Shown piece by piece: positions 7,588-17,030 of a stretch of 64,000 nucleotides of DNA. Location of the stretch: positions 2,046,001 to 2,110,000 of the forward strand of contig NZ_CP014634.1 of NCBI RefSeq assembly GCF_001586215.1. Direction: 5' to 3'. The DNA comes from Corynebacterium simulans. GTDB taxonomy: Bacteria > Actinomycetota > Actinomycetes > Mycobacteriales > Mycobacteriaceae. A program made the translations under genes and the position numbers. Position 1 is the stretch's first letter; each line of letters opens with the position of its first letter. The notes under the pieces are model-generated. The model saw only the letters and a list, made by a program, of their open reading frames with translations. It was not told where the DNA came from and made no database searches.

Positions 7588-9495
7588 CTAGCGAAGTGCC
7601 GCTAACAGCGAGCCGGCGGTGCGGTCGGTCTCCTGCAGCATCAGTGGGTCGGTGCCAGGCATCGGGGAGATGGTGGTATCCGGCCACTGTGAGTAGGTAG
7701 GGATGCCGATGACGTGCAGGCGCGGGTCGACGCTGCCGTCGGGGCGAACCACCTTGCGCTCCCACGTGGTCTCTGGGGAACCGGTGGGGTTGCCATGGTC
7801 CAGGAAGGGGCGAACGCGGTCCTTAAGCGATACCGCTAGCGGGTCGGCTGGGCGGCGCACGTCGGGAGAGTGCATCCACGCATCAATCAGCCACGGGCTC
7901 GAAGCAGCGCGTGGGCCGGAAGTCAGCGTGAATTCGTCGTCCCAGCTCAGTGCGGGGCAACCTCCCAAGAAGGAGACCACGCCAGCGTCCACGAGAGCGA
8001 GCAGCTGGCGGACGCGGAACAGGGGTGGGCCGGAGCCGACCATCTGGCCAAAGGCCATGAACTCTTTGTAATTGCTGGTGCGTGACTCCCAGTCCAGGCG
8101 GCCCTCAGAGCTTGCGATGGCAGAGGGCTTGCGGGCGGAGGAAACCGCCCACAGTGCAGACTTCAGCGGGGAATCCTGAGCGGCATCGGCAGCGATGATA
8201 TCGCCCGCCAAGCTGTCCGCGATGTACGCGGTGAGCTCTTCTGCGGTGGAACCCGTGAAAGCATCCAATGGATTGACCCAGTGGGAGAGATCGAGCGGCT
8301 CGGCAGAAACATCCTTGAGTGCCGCATTGAGCTCCTGGGAGATGCCGACGATGTTTTGGGAATTGAGTTTCGCCGCATCGAGGCGCGCGATGATCTCTTC
8401 CAGTGGAACCTGCAGTGCCGCAGAGTTAACGCGGGCCTGTGTTTCGTAGTACTCGGCATAAGCATCGCGAGCGATGTGGGGGAGTAGGTCGCGGCCGAAA
8501 TCGATTTCGCCGCCTTCTACCTTCGCGAGTTGTTCGCGGAAGCGCATAAGTTTCGCGCGCGGTGGGAGTGAGTGATAGTCAGACTTGGGAATATAGGGGT
8601 AGCCGCGGCCCGAGGAGGCGATGAGGTGCGGCTCGTTGCCGGAAGGCTCGTAGCGCAGGCCGGAGCGAGTGGACGCGTCTTCGTGGAAGACACCGCCGCG
8701 GTCGATGGTCAGCAGTGCCATGATGTCGAAGAAACCCATGCCCAGGCCGCGCACCAAGACGTCTTGGTTGGCAGGGATTTCGGCAATGTCCTGTTCCACC
8801 GGGTTATCAGGGCGTACCCAGTGAAGTGAGTCGGAGGCGGCGGTGGCCTCAGCAAGGTGCTGCTCAGAGTCGTTTAGACCCGGCACCTGCCAGCCATAAG
8901 CCAGCACGGTGGAATCGGCGGTGACGCTAGAGCCGTCGGCAAGCTCGATGACGTCCTGCGTGCCTTCTTCGCGCACAGCAACCGCGCGGGAGGGGTGATT
9001 TGAGACGGTGACAGTATCTGGCAACTGTGCCAATGCCACCTCAAAAGTCCAGCGCAGATAAGCGCCATAGAGCGCGCGGGAAGGGTTGGACTCGGGGCGG
9101 CTGGACTCAATTTCGGCGCGGAAGGACTCGTCGATGGTGACGGGGTGGGCGTCGAAAAGCGCCTGCTTTTCTGGAGAGATGCCCTCACGCTCACCGCGCA
9201 GTAGCTGAATCCACTCGTACTGAATGGGGCCCTCGAGAACCGGGGCGCTCATGGTGGAGCCGGGCTCGGTGAACAGCGTGACGGCACCGGCGAGGGTGTT
9301 CATGCACAGCGTCTGGGTTTGTTCGGTGTCCCAGATGCGGCCGGCGCCGAACTGGGCGTCGTCGATGAGATGCAGTGTGAGGGCGGGAGAGTCGCTGCGG
9401 GCATTGAGGTGCGCGGCCAACCGCTCTATCACGGAGATGCCGCGAGGCCCCATGCCAACGATGGCGATGGAGGGGGTTGAATCTGGCGAAATCAT
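7588..9495 (-). CDS. FAD/NAD(P)-binding protein
   Basis: 635 aa. The N terminus IAIVGMGPRGISVIERL is a dinucleotide-binding GxGxxG motif of the FAD_NAD_binding type, with FGAGRIWDTEQTQTLCMNT shortly after; a second nucleotide-binding stretch is LVRGLGMGFFDIMALL near residue 250. No membrane segment is seen. The reaction is unknown; the family is large and poorly characterised. It is divergent from the ABC importer operon and shares its short intergenic region, which contains a McbR-like box, so I infer joint regulation and a role in processing the imported compound. Confidence 0.75.
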   Translation of the reverse strand: MISPDSTPSIAIVGMGPRGISVIERLAAHLNARSDSPALTLHLIDDAQFGAGRIWDTEQTQTLCMNTLAGAVTLFTEPGSTMSAPVLEGPIQYEWIQLLRGEREGISPEKQALFDAHPVTIDESFRAEIESSRPESNPSRALYGAYLRWTFEVALAQLPDTVTVSNHPSRAVAVREEGTQDVIELADGSSVTADSTVLAYGWQVPGLNDSEQHLAEATAASDSLHWVRPDNPVEQDIAEIPANQDVLVRGLGMGFFDIMALLTIDRGGVFHEDASTRSGLRYEPSGNEPHLIASSGRGYPYIPKSDYHSLPPRAKLMRFREQLAKVEGGEIDFGRDLLPHIARDAYAEYYETQARVNSAALQVPLEEIIARLDAAKLNSQNIVGISQELNAALKDVSAEPLDLSHWVNPLDAFTGSTAEELTAYIADSLAGDIIAADAAQDSPLKSALWAVSSARKPSAIASSEGRLDWESRTSNYKEFMAFGQMVGSGPPLFRVRQLLALVDAGVVSFLGGCPALSWDDEFTLTSGPRAASSPWLIDAWMHSPDVRRPADPLAVSLKDRVRPFLDHGNPTGSPETTWERKVVRPDGSVDPRLHVIGIPTYSQWPDTTISPMPGTDPLMLQETDRTAGSLLAALR

Positions 9496-9546
9496 TTAAT
9501 TCATCCTTTGAGGCGAGCTTGTGGGCTCGCCGTTTGAGAATTTTTC

Positions 9547-9562
9547 TAGACCGGACTGTCTA
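9547..9562. promoter_or_regulatory. McbR-type operator in the divergent promoter region
   Basis: TAGAC-CGGACT-GTCTA is a perfect match to the McbR consensus TAGAC-N6-GTCTA. A further half site GTCTA is at 9581-9585. The box is 51 nt from the start of the FAD protein gene and 81 nt from the lipoprotein gene. A hairpin GGCGAGC/GCTCGCC lies at about 9512-9533. Confidence 0.55.
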
Positions 9563-9643
9563 TGGAATTAATACTAACATGTCTATGTTGTGTTAATTTG
9601 CATGGCTAATAGCAACCTCTTTAAAACTCGAAGGCTTTAGAAA

Positions 9644-11275
9644 GTGAAACTGATTCGCACCATCGCCAGCGTGGTGGGTGCCGCGGCCCTTCTCACAGGA
9701 TGCGCGACATCGGCCGGCGCGGGTTCTGGAGATGAAGACAACGTCCTGACCTATCTCGAACCGCAGTTCTTCCGCACGCTGTATCCGCCAGCGGCCGGCT
9801 TTTATCCCAATGGTGGCGTGGTCAATCAGCTCACCGACCGTCTGCTGTACCAGGACCCGGAGACCCTTGAGCTTTCTCCATGGATCGCCACGGAGATGCC
9901 AAAGGTCAACGAGGACGCCACCGAGTACACATTTAACATCCGCACGGATGTGACTTACTCCGACGGCAGCCCGCTGACCGCAGAAAACGTGGTGCGCAAC
10001 TTCGATCTTTATGGCTTGGGCGATACCGAGCGAACCCTGACGGCCTCGGAGCAGATTGCCAATTATGAGCGCGGCGAAGTAGTCGACGAAGACACTGTGA
10101 AGTTCTACTTCTCTGAGCCTTCGCCGGGCTTTTTGCAGGCGACTTCCTCCTATAACGCAGGCCTACTCGCAGATAGCTCCTTGCAGTTGGACAATGAAGG
10201 CTTTGGTCCCGGTAATGCAAAGAAGTTCGTGGGTTCTGGCCCCTTCGTGGTCGACGAAGAAAAGATCGGCACCGACCTCGTGCTTAAAACCCGCGAGGAC
10301 TATGACTGGGCGCCACCGGCCGTAGAGCACCAGGGCCGCGCCGACATCGACGGCGTGCATTACATCCTGGCAGCCGAGGAATCCGTGCGCACGGGCGCCA
10401 TCATCTCCGGCCAGGCAGACATCGCACGCCAGATCTCTGCCCCGCAGGAGTCGCTGCTGGAAGACAAGGGTGTAGAAATCTTCTCCCGCGGCACCAATGC
10501 GATTAACAACCAGCTGGGATTCCGCTTCAATCACCCATTCCTGCGCGATAAGCGCGTGCGCGAGGCCATCATTCACGGCATCGACCGCGAGGAAATCATC
10601 CGCGTGCTCTTCTCCGAGTCCTACCCGCTGGCCAAGTCTTCTGTGGCCGAGACCGGCTTGGGTTTCAAGGATCAGTCGGCGGCCTATACCTTCGACCCGG
10701 AGGAATCGAAGCGCCTGCTTGACGAAGCCGGCTGGAAGCCCGGCCCCGATGGCATCCGCGTCAAGGACGGCAAGCGCCTAGTGCTGCGCTCGAATACCGC
10801 GCTGCCGCAGCCGCGTTCCAAGGAAGTCATGACGATGGTCCAAGATCAGCTGGGCAAGCTGGGTATCGCCATCGAGATTAACCCGGGCGACCAGGCAACT
10901 CAGAACGCAGATGCGAAGTCCATCGACAAGGTGCAGCTCTACCACATCATGGTCGGCCGCGCGGACTATGACGTTATTGCCTCCATGTACTCGGTGAACA
11001 ACCGCGACGCCCTGCTCAACCAGGACGAAGAGGGCAATCCTCTCGATGCGGAGCTGGAAGAGCTGCTGGGCAAAGTGACCTCCAGCCCCAAGTCTGAAGA
11101 CCGCAAGAAGGCCGTCGAAGAGGTGCAGGATTACCTCACCGAGCAGGCCTATCTCATTCCTCTTTTCGAGGAACCGCAGGTCTTCGCGGTATCGCCGGAG
11201 GTTTCCGGTTTCCACACCGAGTCGGTGGCCCGCCCGTGGTTCTACGAGGTCAGCTTGAATCAGGAGGAGAAGTAA
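9644..11275 (+). CDS. Peptide/opine-type ABC transporter substrate-binding lipoprotein
   Basis: 543 aa from a GTG start. The signal peptide ends in the lipobox LTGC (residues 17-20), so the mature protein should be lipid-anchored outside the membrane. SBP family 5 features: ATEYTFNIRTDVTYSDGSPL and LGFRFNHPFLRDKRVREAIIHGIDRE. The gene combination resembles a cassette described in TIGR families named for KPN_01854 (substrate-binding protein) and Avi_7169/Avi_7170 (peroxidase-like proteins). It ends directly at the first permease start, giving a five- or six-gene operon. Confidence 0.88.
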   Translation: MKLIRTIASVVGAAALLTGCATSAGAGSGDEDNVLTYLEPQFFRTLYPPAAGFYPNGGVVNQLTDRLLYQDPETLELSPWIATEMPKVNEDATEYTFNIRTDVTYSDGSPLTAENVVRNFDLYGLGDTERTLTASEQIANYERGEVVDEDTVKFYFSEPSPGFLQATSSYNAGLLADSSLQLDNEGFGPGNAKKFVGSGPFVVDEEKIGTDLVLKTREDYDWAPPAVEHQGRADIDGVHYILAAEESVRTGAIISGQADIARQISAPQESLLEDKGVEIFSRGTNAINNQLGFRFNHPFLRDKRVREAIIHGIDREEIIRVLFSESYPLAKSSVAETGLGFKDQSAAYTFDPEESKRLLDEAGWKPGPDGIRVKDGKRLVLRSNTALPQPRSKEVMTMVQDQLGKLGIAIEINPGDQATQNADAKSIDKVQLYHIMVGRADYDVIASMYSVNNRDALLNQDEEGNPLDAELEELLGKVTSSPKSEDRKKAVEEVQDYLTEQAYLIPLFEEPQVFAVSPEVSGFHTESVARPWFYEVSLNQEEK

Positions 11276-12256
11276 ATGACTGCTCGACAACTAGCTGCCC
11301 GCATCGGGCAGGCACTCGTGGTGCTGCTCGTGACTTACACGGTGGCCTTCTTCCTGCTTTCCGCTCTGCCTTCCGACGCCGTGATGTCGCGCTTTGGCGA
11401 CCCAGCACTGGGCCTTTCGGAGGCGGAGATTGTTGCCATCCGGGAGGAAATGGGCGTCGATAAGCCGCTGCTCGTGCAGTTCTCTACCGGGCTCGCAGGC
11501 TTTTTCACCGGCCATTTCGGTAACTCTACGCAGACGGGCGCGGCGGTATCGACGCTGATTGCCGATGCCCTCCCGCACACCCTTATCCTCGCCGCGTGCA
11601 CGATTGGCCTGGCCATCGTCGTGGCGCTCAGCGTGGCCTTCCTGGCTACCTTGCCGGGCCTCGGCGCGATTGCGACCTTTTTCCGCGGGCTGCCATCTTT
11701 CATGGTCTCCCTGCCCGGTTTCTGGATTGGCATCCTGCTTATCCAGGTCTTTTCCTTCCAGTTGGGCTGGGTGCGCATCATCGAACCTTCCAGGGTAGAG
11801 GGCCTTATCCTGCCGACCTTGACGCTGTCGGTGCCGATGGCCGCACCACTTATCCAGGTGCTGATTCGCTCCATCGACGAGACTCAGTCGATGCCTTTCG
11901 TGCAGGCAGTGCGCGCTCGTGGTGCTACAGAAGCTTGGATTTTCTGGCGCGACATTCTGCGCAACTCCCTGCTGCCGGCGTTGACCATGGCGGGCCTGCT
12001 CTTCGGTGAGCTCGTAGGCGGCGCCGTGGTGACGGAGACCGTCTTTGGCCGCAACGGCCTGGGCTATATGACTGCCCAGGCAGTCTCGAACCGCGATACG
12101 CCGGTGCTGCTGGCCGTGGTTCTGATCGCGGCTACCGCTTACGTCATCATCAACCTCGTGGTGGATCTGCTCTACCCAGTCCTGGACGTGCGCCTGCGCC
12201 GTCCTGCCACCGCTACTGCAGGATCGACCGAATCCGCGAAGGGAGCCCGCGCATGA
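11276..12256 (+). CDS. ABC transporter permease, DppB type
   Basis: 326 aa. N-terminal TM segment (VVLLVTYTVAFFLLSAL), then the periplasmic-type loop, and the BPD_transp_1 domain with the EAA-like loop VQAVRARGATEAWIFWRDILRNSLLPALT and GELVGGAVVTETVFGRNGLG. Six TM segments are expected. The start codon abuts the stop of the lipoprotein gene, and its end overlaps the next permease by 4 nt. Forms the membrane channel with that permease. Confidence 0.9.
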   Translation: MTARQLAARIGQALVVLLVTYTVAFFLLSALPSDAVMSRFGDPALGLSEAEIVAIREEMGVDKPLLVQFSTGLAGFFTGHFGNSTQTGAAVSTLIADALPHTLILAACTIGLAIVVALSVAFLATLPGLGAIATFFRGLPSFMVSLPGFWIGILLIQVFSFQLGWVRIIEPSRVEGLILPTLTLSVPMAAPLIQVLIRSIDETQSMPFVQAVRARGATEAWIFWRDILRNSLLPALTMAGLLFGELVGGAVVTETVFGRNGLGYMTAQAVSNRDTPVLLAVVLIAATAYVIINLVVDLLYPVLDVRLRRPATATAGSTESAKGARA

Positions 12257-13128
12257 GCGTTCCAACCTCGAATAACACAAACGCGCGACCCACGCAGCTG
12301 CGCCGCAACCGCCACCACGTCTCGCGCGCACAGCGCAACCCGTGGACCAGCCCAGCCTCCATCCTTGCGCTGGTGATCCTCGCGGTGGCCTTCCTAGCGG
12401 CCTTGGTGCCGGGCCTTTTCACCAACTCGGATCCTTATGCCGGCACCGACGTCGCTCTTTTGCACCCCAGCTCTGAGCACTGGTTCGGCACCGACGCGGT
12501 AGGCCGCGACCTATATGCCCGCGTGGTCTATGGTGCGCGTCAGTCACTCATTGGCGCGCTCATCGCCGTGGCAGTGGGCCTCGTGGTCGGCACCTTGCTC
12601 GGCCTGCTGGCCGGCTCGCTGCGCGGCTGGGTGGATGCGGTCATCATGCGCGTGGTGGACGTGTTACTTTCCATCCCGGGCATCCTGCTTTCCCTGTCTA
12701 TCATCATCGTGCTGGGCTTTGGTTCCCTGCAGGCCGCCGTCGCGGTGGGTGCGACCTCTATTGCCACCTTCGCCCGTCTGGCCCGCTCGCAGGTGATGTC
12801 CGTGGCCGACTCCGACTACATTGAGGCCGCCTACGGCGCCGGCGCGACCCCCATGCAGGTCATGGCGCGCCACATCCTGCCGAATTCCCTGACCCCGGTC
12901 ATCGCCCTGGCTACTTTGCAGCTTGGTTCTGCAATCTTGCAGCTTTCCATCCTCGGCTTTTTGGGCTACGGCGCTCCGGCCCCGACTCCGGAGTGGGGCC
13001 TCATCATCGCCGAAGGCCGCGATTTCATGGCCACCGCTTGGTGGCTCATTATCCTGCCGGGCCTGGCCATCGTGGCCGTAGTGGTCTCTGCCAACCGTCT
13101 ATCCCAAAACTTCCGAGCGGAGGCTTAG
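12253..13128 (+). CDS. ABC transporter permease, DppC type
   Basis: 291 aa. Typical DppC layout: cytoplasmic N terminus, one TM, the loop HWFGTDAVGRDLYARVVYGARQSL, then the permease domain with the EAA loop IEAAYGAGATPMQVMARHILPNSLTPVI. Overlaps the upstream permease by ATGA and is followed after 7 nt by the ATPase gene. Confidence 0.9.
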   Translation: MSVPTSNNTNARPTQLRRNRHHVSRAQRNPWTSPASILALVILAVAFLAALVPGLFTNSDPYAGTDVALLHPSSEHWFGTDAVGRDLYARVVYGARQSLIGALIAVAVGLVVGTLLGLLAGSLRGWVDAVIMRVVDVLLSIPGILLSLSIIIVLGFGSLQAAVAVGATSIATFARLARSQVMSVADSDYIEAAYGAGATPMQVMARHILPNSLTPVIALATLQLGSAILQLSILGFLGYGAPAPTPEWGLIIAEGRDFMATAWWLIILPGLAIVAVVVSANRLSQNFRAEA

Positions 13129-13135
13129 AAAAACA

Positions 13136-14818
13136 ATGACAGTTAAAGAGACAGCTAAAGACAAGGCTGCACAGAATAGTCCTTTGCTCACCATCCGTGA
13201 CTTGAACGTCTCCTACACTACGGCCGCGGGCGAAGTCCCAGCCGTGCAGGGCGTTAGCCTGGAAGTCCATCCAGGGGAGATCACCGCCATCGTGGGTGAG
13301 TCCGGCTCCGGCAAGTCCACCTCCGCCATGGCCGCCATCGGCCTACTCGCGCCCAACGCGCAGGTCGACGCCGGAACGATCGCCTTCAAGGGGGCCAACG
13401 TCACCGATTACACCAATGCGCAGTGGCGCAAGCTCCGCGGGCGCGCAATTGGACTCATCCCGCAGGATCCCAACAACTCGCTGAATCCGCTCAAGACCAT
13501 TGGTGCATCCATCGAGGAAGGCATGGCCATCCACGGCATCGGCAGCGCCGCTAGCCGCAAGCAGCGCGCGATTAAGCTGCTGGAGAAAGTGGGCATCGAC
13601 GAACCTGCGCGCCGCTATGGCCAGTACCCGCACGAGCTCTCCGGCGGCATGAAGCAGCGCGTGCTCATCGCGGCAGCGGTGGCGCTGGAGCCAGAACTCA
13701 TCATTGCCGACGAGCCGACTTCGGCACTCGACGTGACGGTGCAGAAGGTCATCTTGGACCTGCTTGATGAAATGCGCCAGGAGCCCGGCGTGGGCATCTT
13801 GTTCATCACCCACGATCTCGCCGTGGCAGGTGACCGTGCGAACCGCATCGTCGTCATGGAAAAGGGCCAAGTTCGCGAGTCCGGGCAGGCCGCGCGCGTG
13901 CTCACCGATCCGCAGCATGCCTACTCACGCCGCCTGCTTGCCGACGCCCCGTCGCTTTCTGTAGCCGAGGTCCCGCACTCTTCGAGCGTGGCGCGGCCTG
14001 CCAGCAAAGAACCTGTTGCTGAAACCGTGCTCAAGGTCCGCGACCTCACCCAGCGCTACGGCGACTTCGTGGCTTTGGATGGCGTGAGTTTCGACGTGGC
14101 GAAAGGAACCGCCCACGCGCTGGTGGGCGAGTCTGGCTCCGGAAAAACCACCACGGGACGCTCCATTTCTTTGTTCAATTCGCCGACCTCGGGCTCTATC
14201 GAACTGCTCGATGCAGCTGGTAGTACCACCGAGCTGACCAAGCTGAAGGGCAAGGCGCTGCGCGAGGCGCGTAAGTCCGTCCAGCTCGTCTACCAGAACC
14301 CGTATTCCTCCCTGGACCCACGCCAGAGCATCGGTGACGCCATCGCTGAGCCGCTGCGCAACCTCGCGGGCGCTAGCAAGTCCAAGGCTAAGGCCCGCGC
14401 GCAGGAGTTCCTGGAGCTCGTCGCGCTCGACCCACAGCACTATGACCGCCGCCCGCGCGAGCTGTCCGGCGGCCAGCGCCAGCGCGTGGCCATTGCCCGC
14501 GCCATGATCGTGGAACCGGAGTTGGTGGTGCTTGACGAGGCAGTCTCCGCCCTCGACGTGACCGTCCAGGCGCAGATCCTGCGCCTGTTGGCGCAGCTGC
14601 AAAATGAACTGCAGTTGAGCTACGTCTTCATCTCCCACGACCTCGCCGTGGTCAACCAGATCTCCGATACGGTCTCGGTGCTCTCCCATGGCAAGCAGGT
14701 AGAGTCGGGCCGGACCGCTGAGGTATTTGCGAACCCGCGCTCCGAGTTCACGCGCACGCTAATCGACGCCATCCCCGGCCAGCGTTATCGCGCCGGGGAC
14801 TTAAACCTAGGGCTGTAA
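13136..14818 (+). CDS. ABC transporter ATP-binding protein, fused DppD-DppF type
   Basis: 560 aa with two complete ABC ATPase domains. First: GESGSGKST near residue 60, ELSGGMKQRVLIAAA, LIIADEPTSALD. Second: GESGSGKTT near 333, ELSGGQRQRVAIARA, LVVLDEAVSALD (Ala where most have Pro). Both domains of the usual heterodimer are therefore one chain. It energises the importer from the cytoplasmic side. Confidence 0.92.
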   Translation: MTVKETAKDKAAQNSPLLTIRDLNVSYTTAAGEVPAVQGVSLEVHPGEITAIVGESGSGKSTSAMAAIGLLAPNAQVDAGTIAFKGANVTDYTNAQWRKLRGRAIGLIPQDPNNSLNPLKTIGASIEEGMAIHGIGSAASRKQRAIKLLEKVGIDEPARRYGQYPHELSGGMKQRVLIAAAVALEPELIIADEPTSALDVTVQKVILDLLDEMRQEPGVGILFITHDLAVAGDRANRIVVMEKGQVRESGQAARVLTDPQHAYSRRLLADAPSLSVAEVPHSSSVARPASKEPVAETVLKVRDLTQRYGDFVALDGVSFDVAKGTAHALVGESGSGKTTTGRSISLFNSPTSGSIELLDAAGSTTELTKLKGKALREARKSVQLVYQNPYSSLDPRQSIGDAIAEPLRNLAGASKSKAKARAQEFLELVALDPQHYDRRPRELSGGQRQRVAIARAMIVEPELVVLDEAVSALDVTVQAQILRLLAQLQNELQLSYVFISHDLAVVNQISDTVSVLSHGKQVESGRTAEVFANPRSEFTRTLIDAIPGQRYRAGDLNLGL

Positions 14819-14821
14819 GCA

Positions 14822-14841
14822 CCGCCGCTCCTACGCGGCGG
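14822..14841 (+). other. Hairpin in the intra-operon gap
   Basis: CCGCCGC (14822-14828) and GCGGCGG (14835-14841) pair with a 6-nt loop just after the ATPase stop, followed by several CCTTAAA-like repeats. No T-run. It may adjust downstream expression or mark mRNA processing. Confidence 0.35.
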
Positions 14842-14897
14842 GTAAGGCCTTAAAAACCTTAAGAGCCTAAAACCTTAAAACAAGGAAAGGAAGTTTC

Positions 14898-16124
14898 ATG
14901 GCAGACATCATCAACCAACTAGCCGGGGCAAGCCCGGAGCTAGTGCAGCTGCGCGCACGCCGGCCCGATGCTTTGGCGAATGCGCAGCTTTCCTTCCAAG
15001 CCCTGCTGGAGCCAGAGGAGCCCGGCACCTTTAGCTATGCGCAGCGCTATGCCGTGGCGGCTTTCTTGAGCGGCATTTACCAGGCTAAAAGCGCCGGCGA
15101 GTTTTACGGGGATCTGCTTGCTGATGAGGCCACGGAGACTCTGCAGGGAGCCGTCCAGGCCGCCATTGAGCACGGCACTACTTCTGGTCCTTATGCCGCA
15201 CCGGCCGATATTTCGGGCGAGGGCGCAGGCTTTATCACCTTCGGTGAGATTGCCGGCCTAGACGAGCGCTTGGCCGCTGCCTTCGATTTTGCACATCTTC
15301 TGGCATTCCACCCTAAGGACGCTTCCGCGGAGGCCATCGGCCACCTGCAGGCTGCCGGTTGGTCTGAGGATGACATCGTGAGCCTGTCCCAGCTCATTGC
15401 ATTCCTTTCCTTCCAGCTGCGCGTCATCCACGGGCTGAAGGTCTTGGGTGGTGATGAATCCACCGCCCCCGAGACCACCCGTATTGAGGGCGCTTCCGAC
15501 CCAGGCTGGCAGCTGCACGAGCACACGCTTAACCCAGAGACCCACGCTCCGCAGGGCTTTGTTGCCCACTCGCTGGGCTGGAAGCCGTGGTTTACACCGC
15601 TGTCCAAGGAGGAGCTCACCCAAGAGCAGATCGATGCACTCATCCGCCCAGAGCGCATCGACTCCGAGTACTTCCGCCTGCTGGCCCGCGATGCTGCGGC
15701 GCTGAAGGCCCGTACGCTCACGGACTTGGATATCTTCTACAACACCGACGGCGGCTTGGGCCGTGCCGAGCGCGAGCTGGCCGCCACCGTGGTTTCCCGA
15801 TTCAACGGCTGCGAGTTCTGCGCCTCGGTGCACCAGCAGCGTTCCAAGGATGAGGGCGGCGATGCCGCGGCCATCGATAGGCTGCTTTTCGAAGGCCTCG
15901 ACGCCGATTTAGGAAGCGATGCATGGGGCGTGATTCGCGACGCCGTGCGTGAGCTGACGCGTTCGCCCTTCAGCTTCAACTCCGGATGCGTGGCCAAGCT
16001 GCGCAGCGTGGGCTTCGATGACCTGGCAATCATTGACCTCATCAACTCTGCGTCCTTCTTCAACTGGGCCAACCGCCTCATGCTTACCCTCGGCGCGCCG
16101 GATGTACCGAAGCGTTATCGCTAG
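14898..16124 (+). CDS. CMD domain / alkylhydroperoxidase (AhpD-like) fusion protein
   Basis: 408 aa. Two AhpD/CMD-like halves: residues 1-190 resemble the Avi_7170-type CMD protein and contain no cysteine pair; residues 210-408 resemble the Avi_7169 type with the AhpD active-site motif CEFCASVH near residue 305. In other bacteria these are usually separate genes next to the same transporter. AhpD-type proteins use the CxxC pair for peroxide or disulfide chemistry. AAGGAAAGGAAG lies upstream. The gene sits between the ATPase and an SDR gene. Confidence 0.75.
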   Translation: MADIINQLAGASPELVQLRARRPDALANAQLSFQALLEPEEPGTFSYAQRYAVAAFLSGIYQAKSAGEFYGDLLADEATETLQGAVQAAIEHGTTSGPYAAPADISGEGAGFITFGEIAGLDERLAAAFDFAHLLAFHPKDASAEAIGHLQAAGWSEDDIVSLSQLIAFLSFQLRVIHGLKVLGGDESTAPETTRIEGASDPGWQLHEHTLNPETHAPQGFVAHSLGWKPWFTPLSKEELTQEQIDALIRPERIDSEYFRLLARDAAALKARTLTDLDIFYNTDGGLGRAERELAATVVSRFNGCEFCASVHQQRSKDEGGDAAAIDRLLFEGLDADLGSDAWGVIRDAVRELTRSPFSFNSGCVAKLRSVGFDDLAIIDLINSASFFNWANRLMLTLGAPDVPKRYR

Positions 16125-16174
16125 AATCGGGAAACCTAAACAAGCGCAAACATAGTTAGGAAGGCGAGTAAATC

Positions 16175-16876
16175 ATGGCAAATACCAAGATCGCAGTAGT
16201 AACCGGCGCTACCGGCGGCATGGGCCGAGAGATCATCGAGGACCTCGCGCGCGACCACCATGTCTATGCGCTGGGACGCCGCGCCGAGGAGCTGCCGGAA
16301 GCCGCGAACATCACCCCGGTAGCGCTCGACTTGCTGGAGCTTCTTGACCCCAAAACCGCGCTGCCAGAGCCGCTGCAGGCCCTCGACCGCGTCGACGTTC
16401 TGGTACACGCGGCCGCTCGCGCCGATAAGCACTCCGTCGAGTCCGCACGCCCGCAGGACTGGCAGGCACAGATGGACTTAAACGTCCACGTTCCCGCTGA
16501 ACTAAGCCGCCGCCTGCTGCCGCAGTTGCGCGCGGCTGATGGGGAAGGCCTCGTGGTCTTCATCAACTCTGGTGCCGGTATCCACAGCTACGGCGACAAT
16601 GTCATCTATGCCGCGACCAAGCATGCGCTTTACGCGCTTGCCGACGGCCTGCGCCTCTCCGAGCTCGGTATCCGCGTTTCCACCGTGGCCCCAGGCCCTA
16701 CCGATACCCCAATGCTGCAAGGCTTGCAGGACTACGACCCAGCGCACGTCATCGCGCCCGTCGAGGTGGCCAATGCCATCCGCGCTGCGGTGGATGCAGG
16801 CTCTACCACCCAGCTCACCGAGATCCGCGTGCGCCCGCGCGTGGAGCTTGCGCAACGCAAGAACCTCAAAGGATAG
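16175..16876 (+). CDS. Short-chain dehydrogenase/reductase
   Basis: 233 aa classical SDR. Cofactor motif TGATGGMG (residues 12-19), the NAG-equivalent HAAA near 84, catalytic Ser in INSGAG and YAATK as the YxxxK motif near residue 148. Uses NAD(P)H; substrate unknown. Last gene of the importer operon, 50 nt after the CMD fusion gene with AGGAAGG before its ATG. Confidence 0.85.
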   Translation: MANTKIAVVTGATGGMGREIIEDLARDHHVYALGRRAEELPEAANITPVALDLLELLDPKTALPEPLQALDRVDVLVHAAARADKHSVESARPQDWQAQMDLNVHVPAELSRRLLPQLRAADGEGLVVFINSGAGIHSYGDNVIYAATKHALYALADGLRLSELGIRVSTVAPGPTDTPMLQGLQDYDPAHVIAPVEVANAIRAAVDAGSTTQLTEIRVRPRVELAQRKNLKG

Positions 16877-16934
16877 GCGCAAGAACTAGCTAGAAAACTA
16901 GTTTAAAACCGAAGCAAATTTGTAGTTAACGCTT

Positions 16935-16974
16935 GGGCGGGGGATGTGCACCACGGTGGTGCCTTTCCTCGCCC
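16935..16974 (+). terminator. Hairpin after the importer operon
   Basis: GCACCAC-G-GTGGTGC (16948-16962) is a perfect stem, extended outward by GGGCGGGG and CCTCGCCC with a few mismatches. It ends the operon or serves as a target in the gntR promoter region; only TAATTC follows, so no U-tract. Confidence 0.5.
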
Positions 16975-17030
16975 TAATTCACATCTGCTCGAGATGCGAA
17001 AGCTCGGCTGCGTTGTAGACTTCTGAAATT

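Noticed and set aside
9585..9612. A confident promoter for the importer operon
   Set aside because: ATGTTG and TAATAG with 16 nt are possible but weak; only the McbR-like box is listed.
13925..14689. 254-codon minus-strand ORF opposite the ABC ATPase
   Set aside because: Shadow of a strongly conserved gene; no supporting signals.
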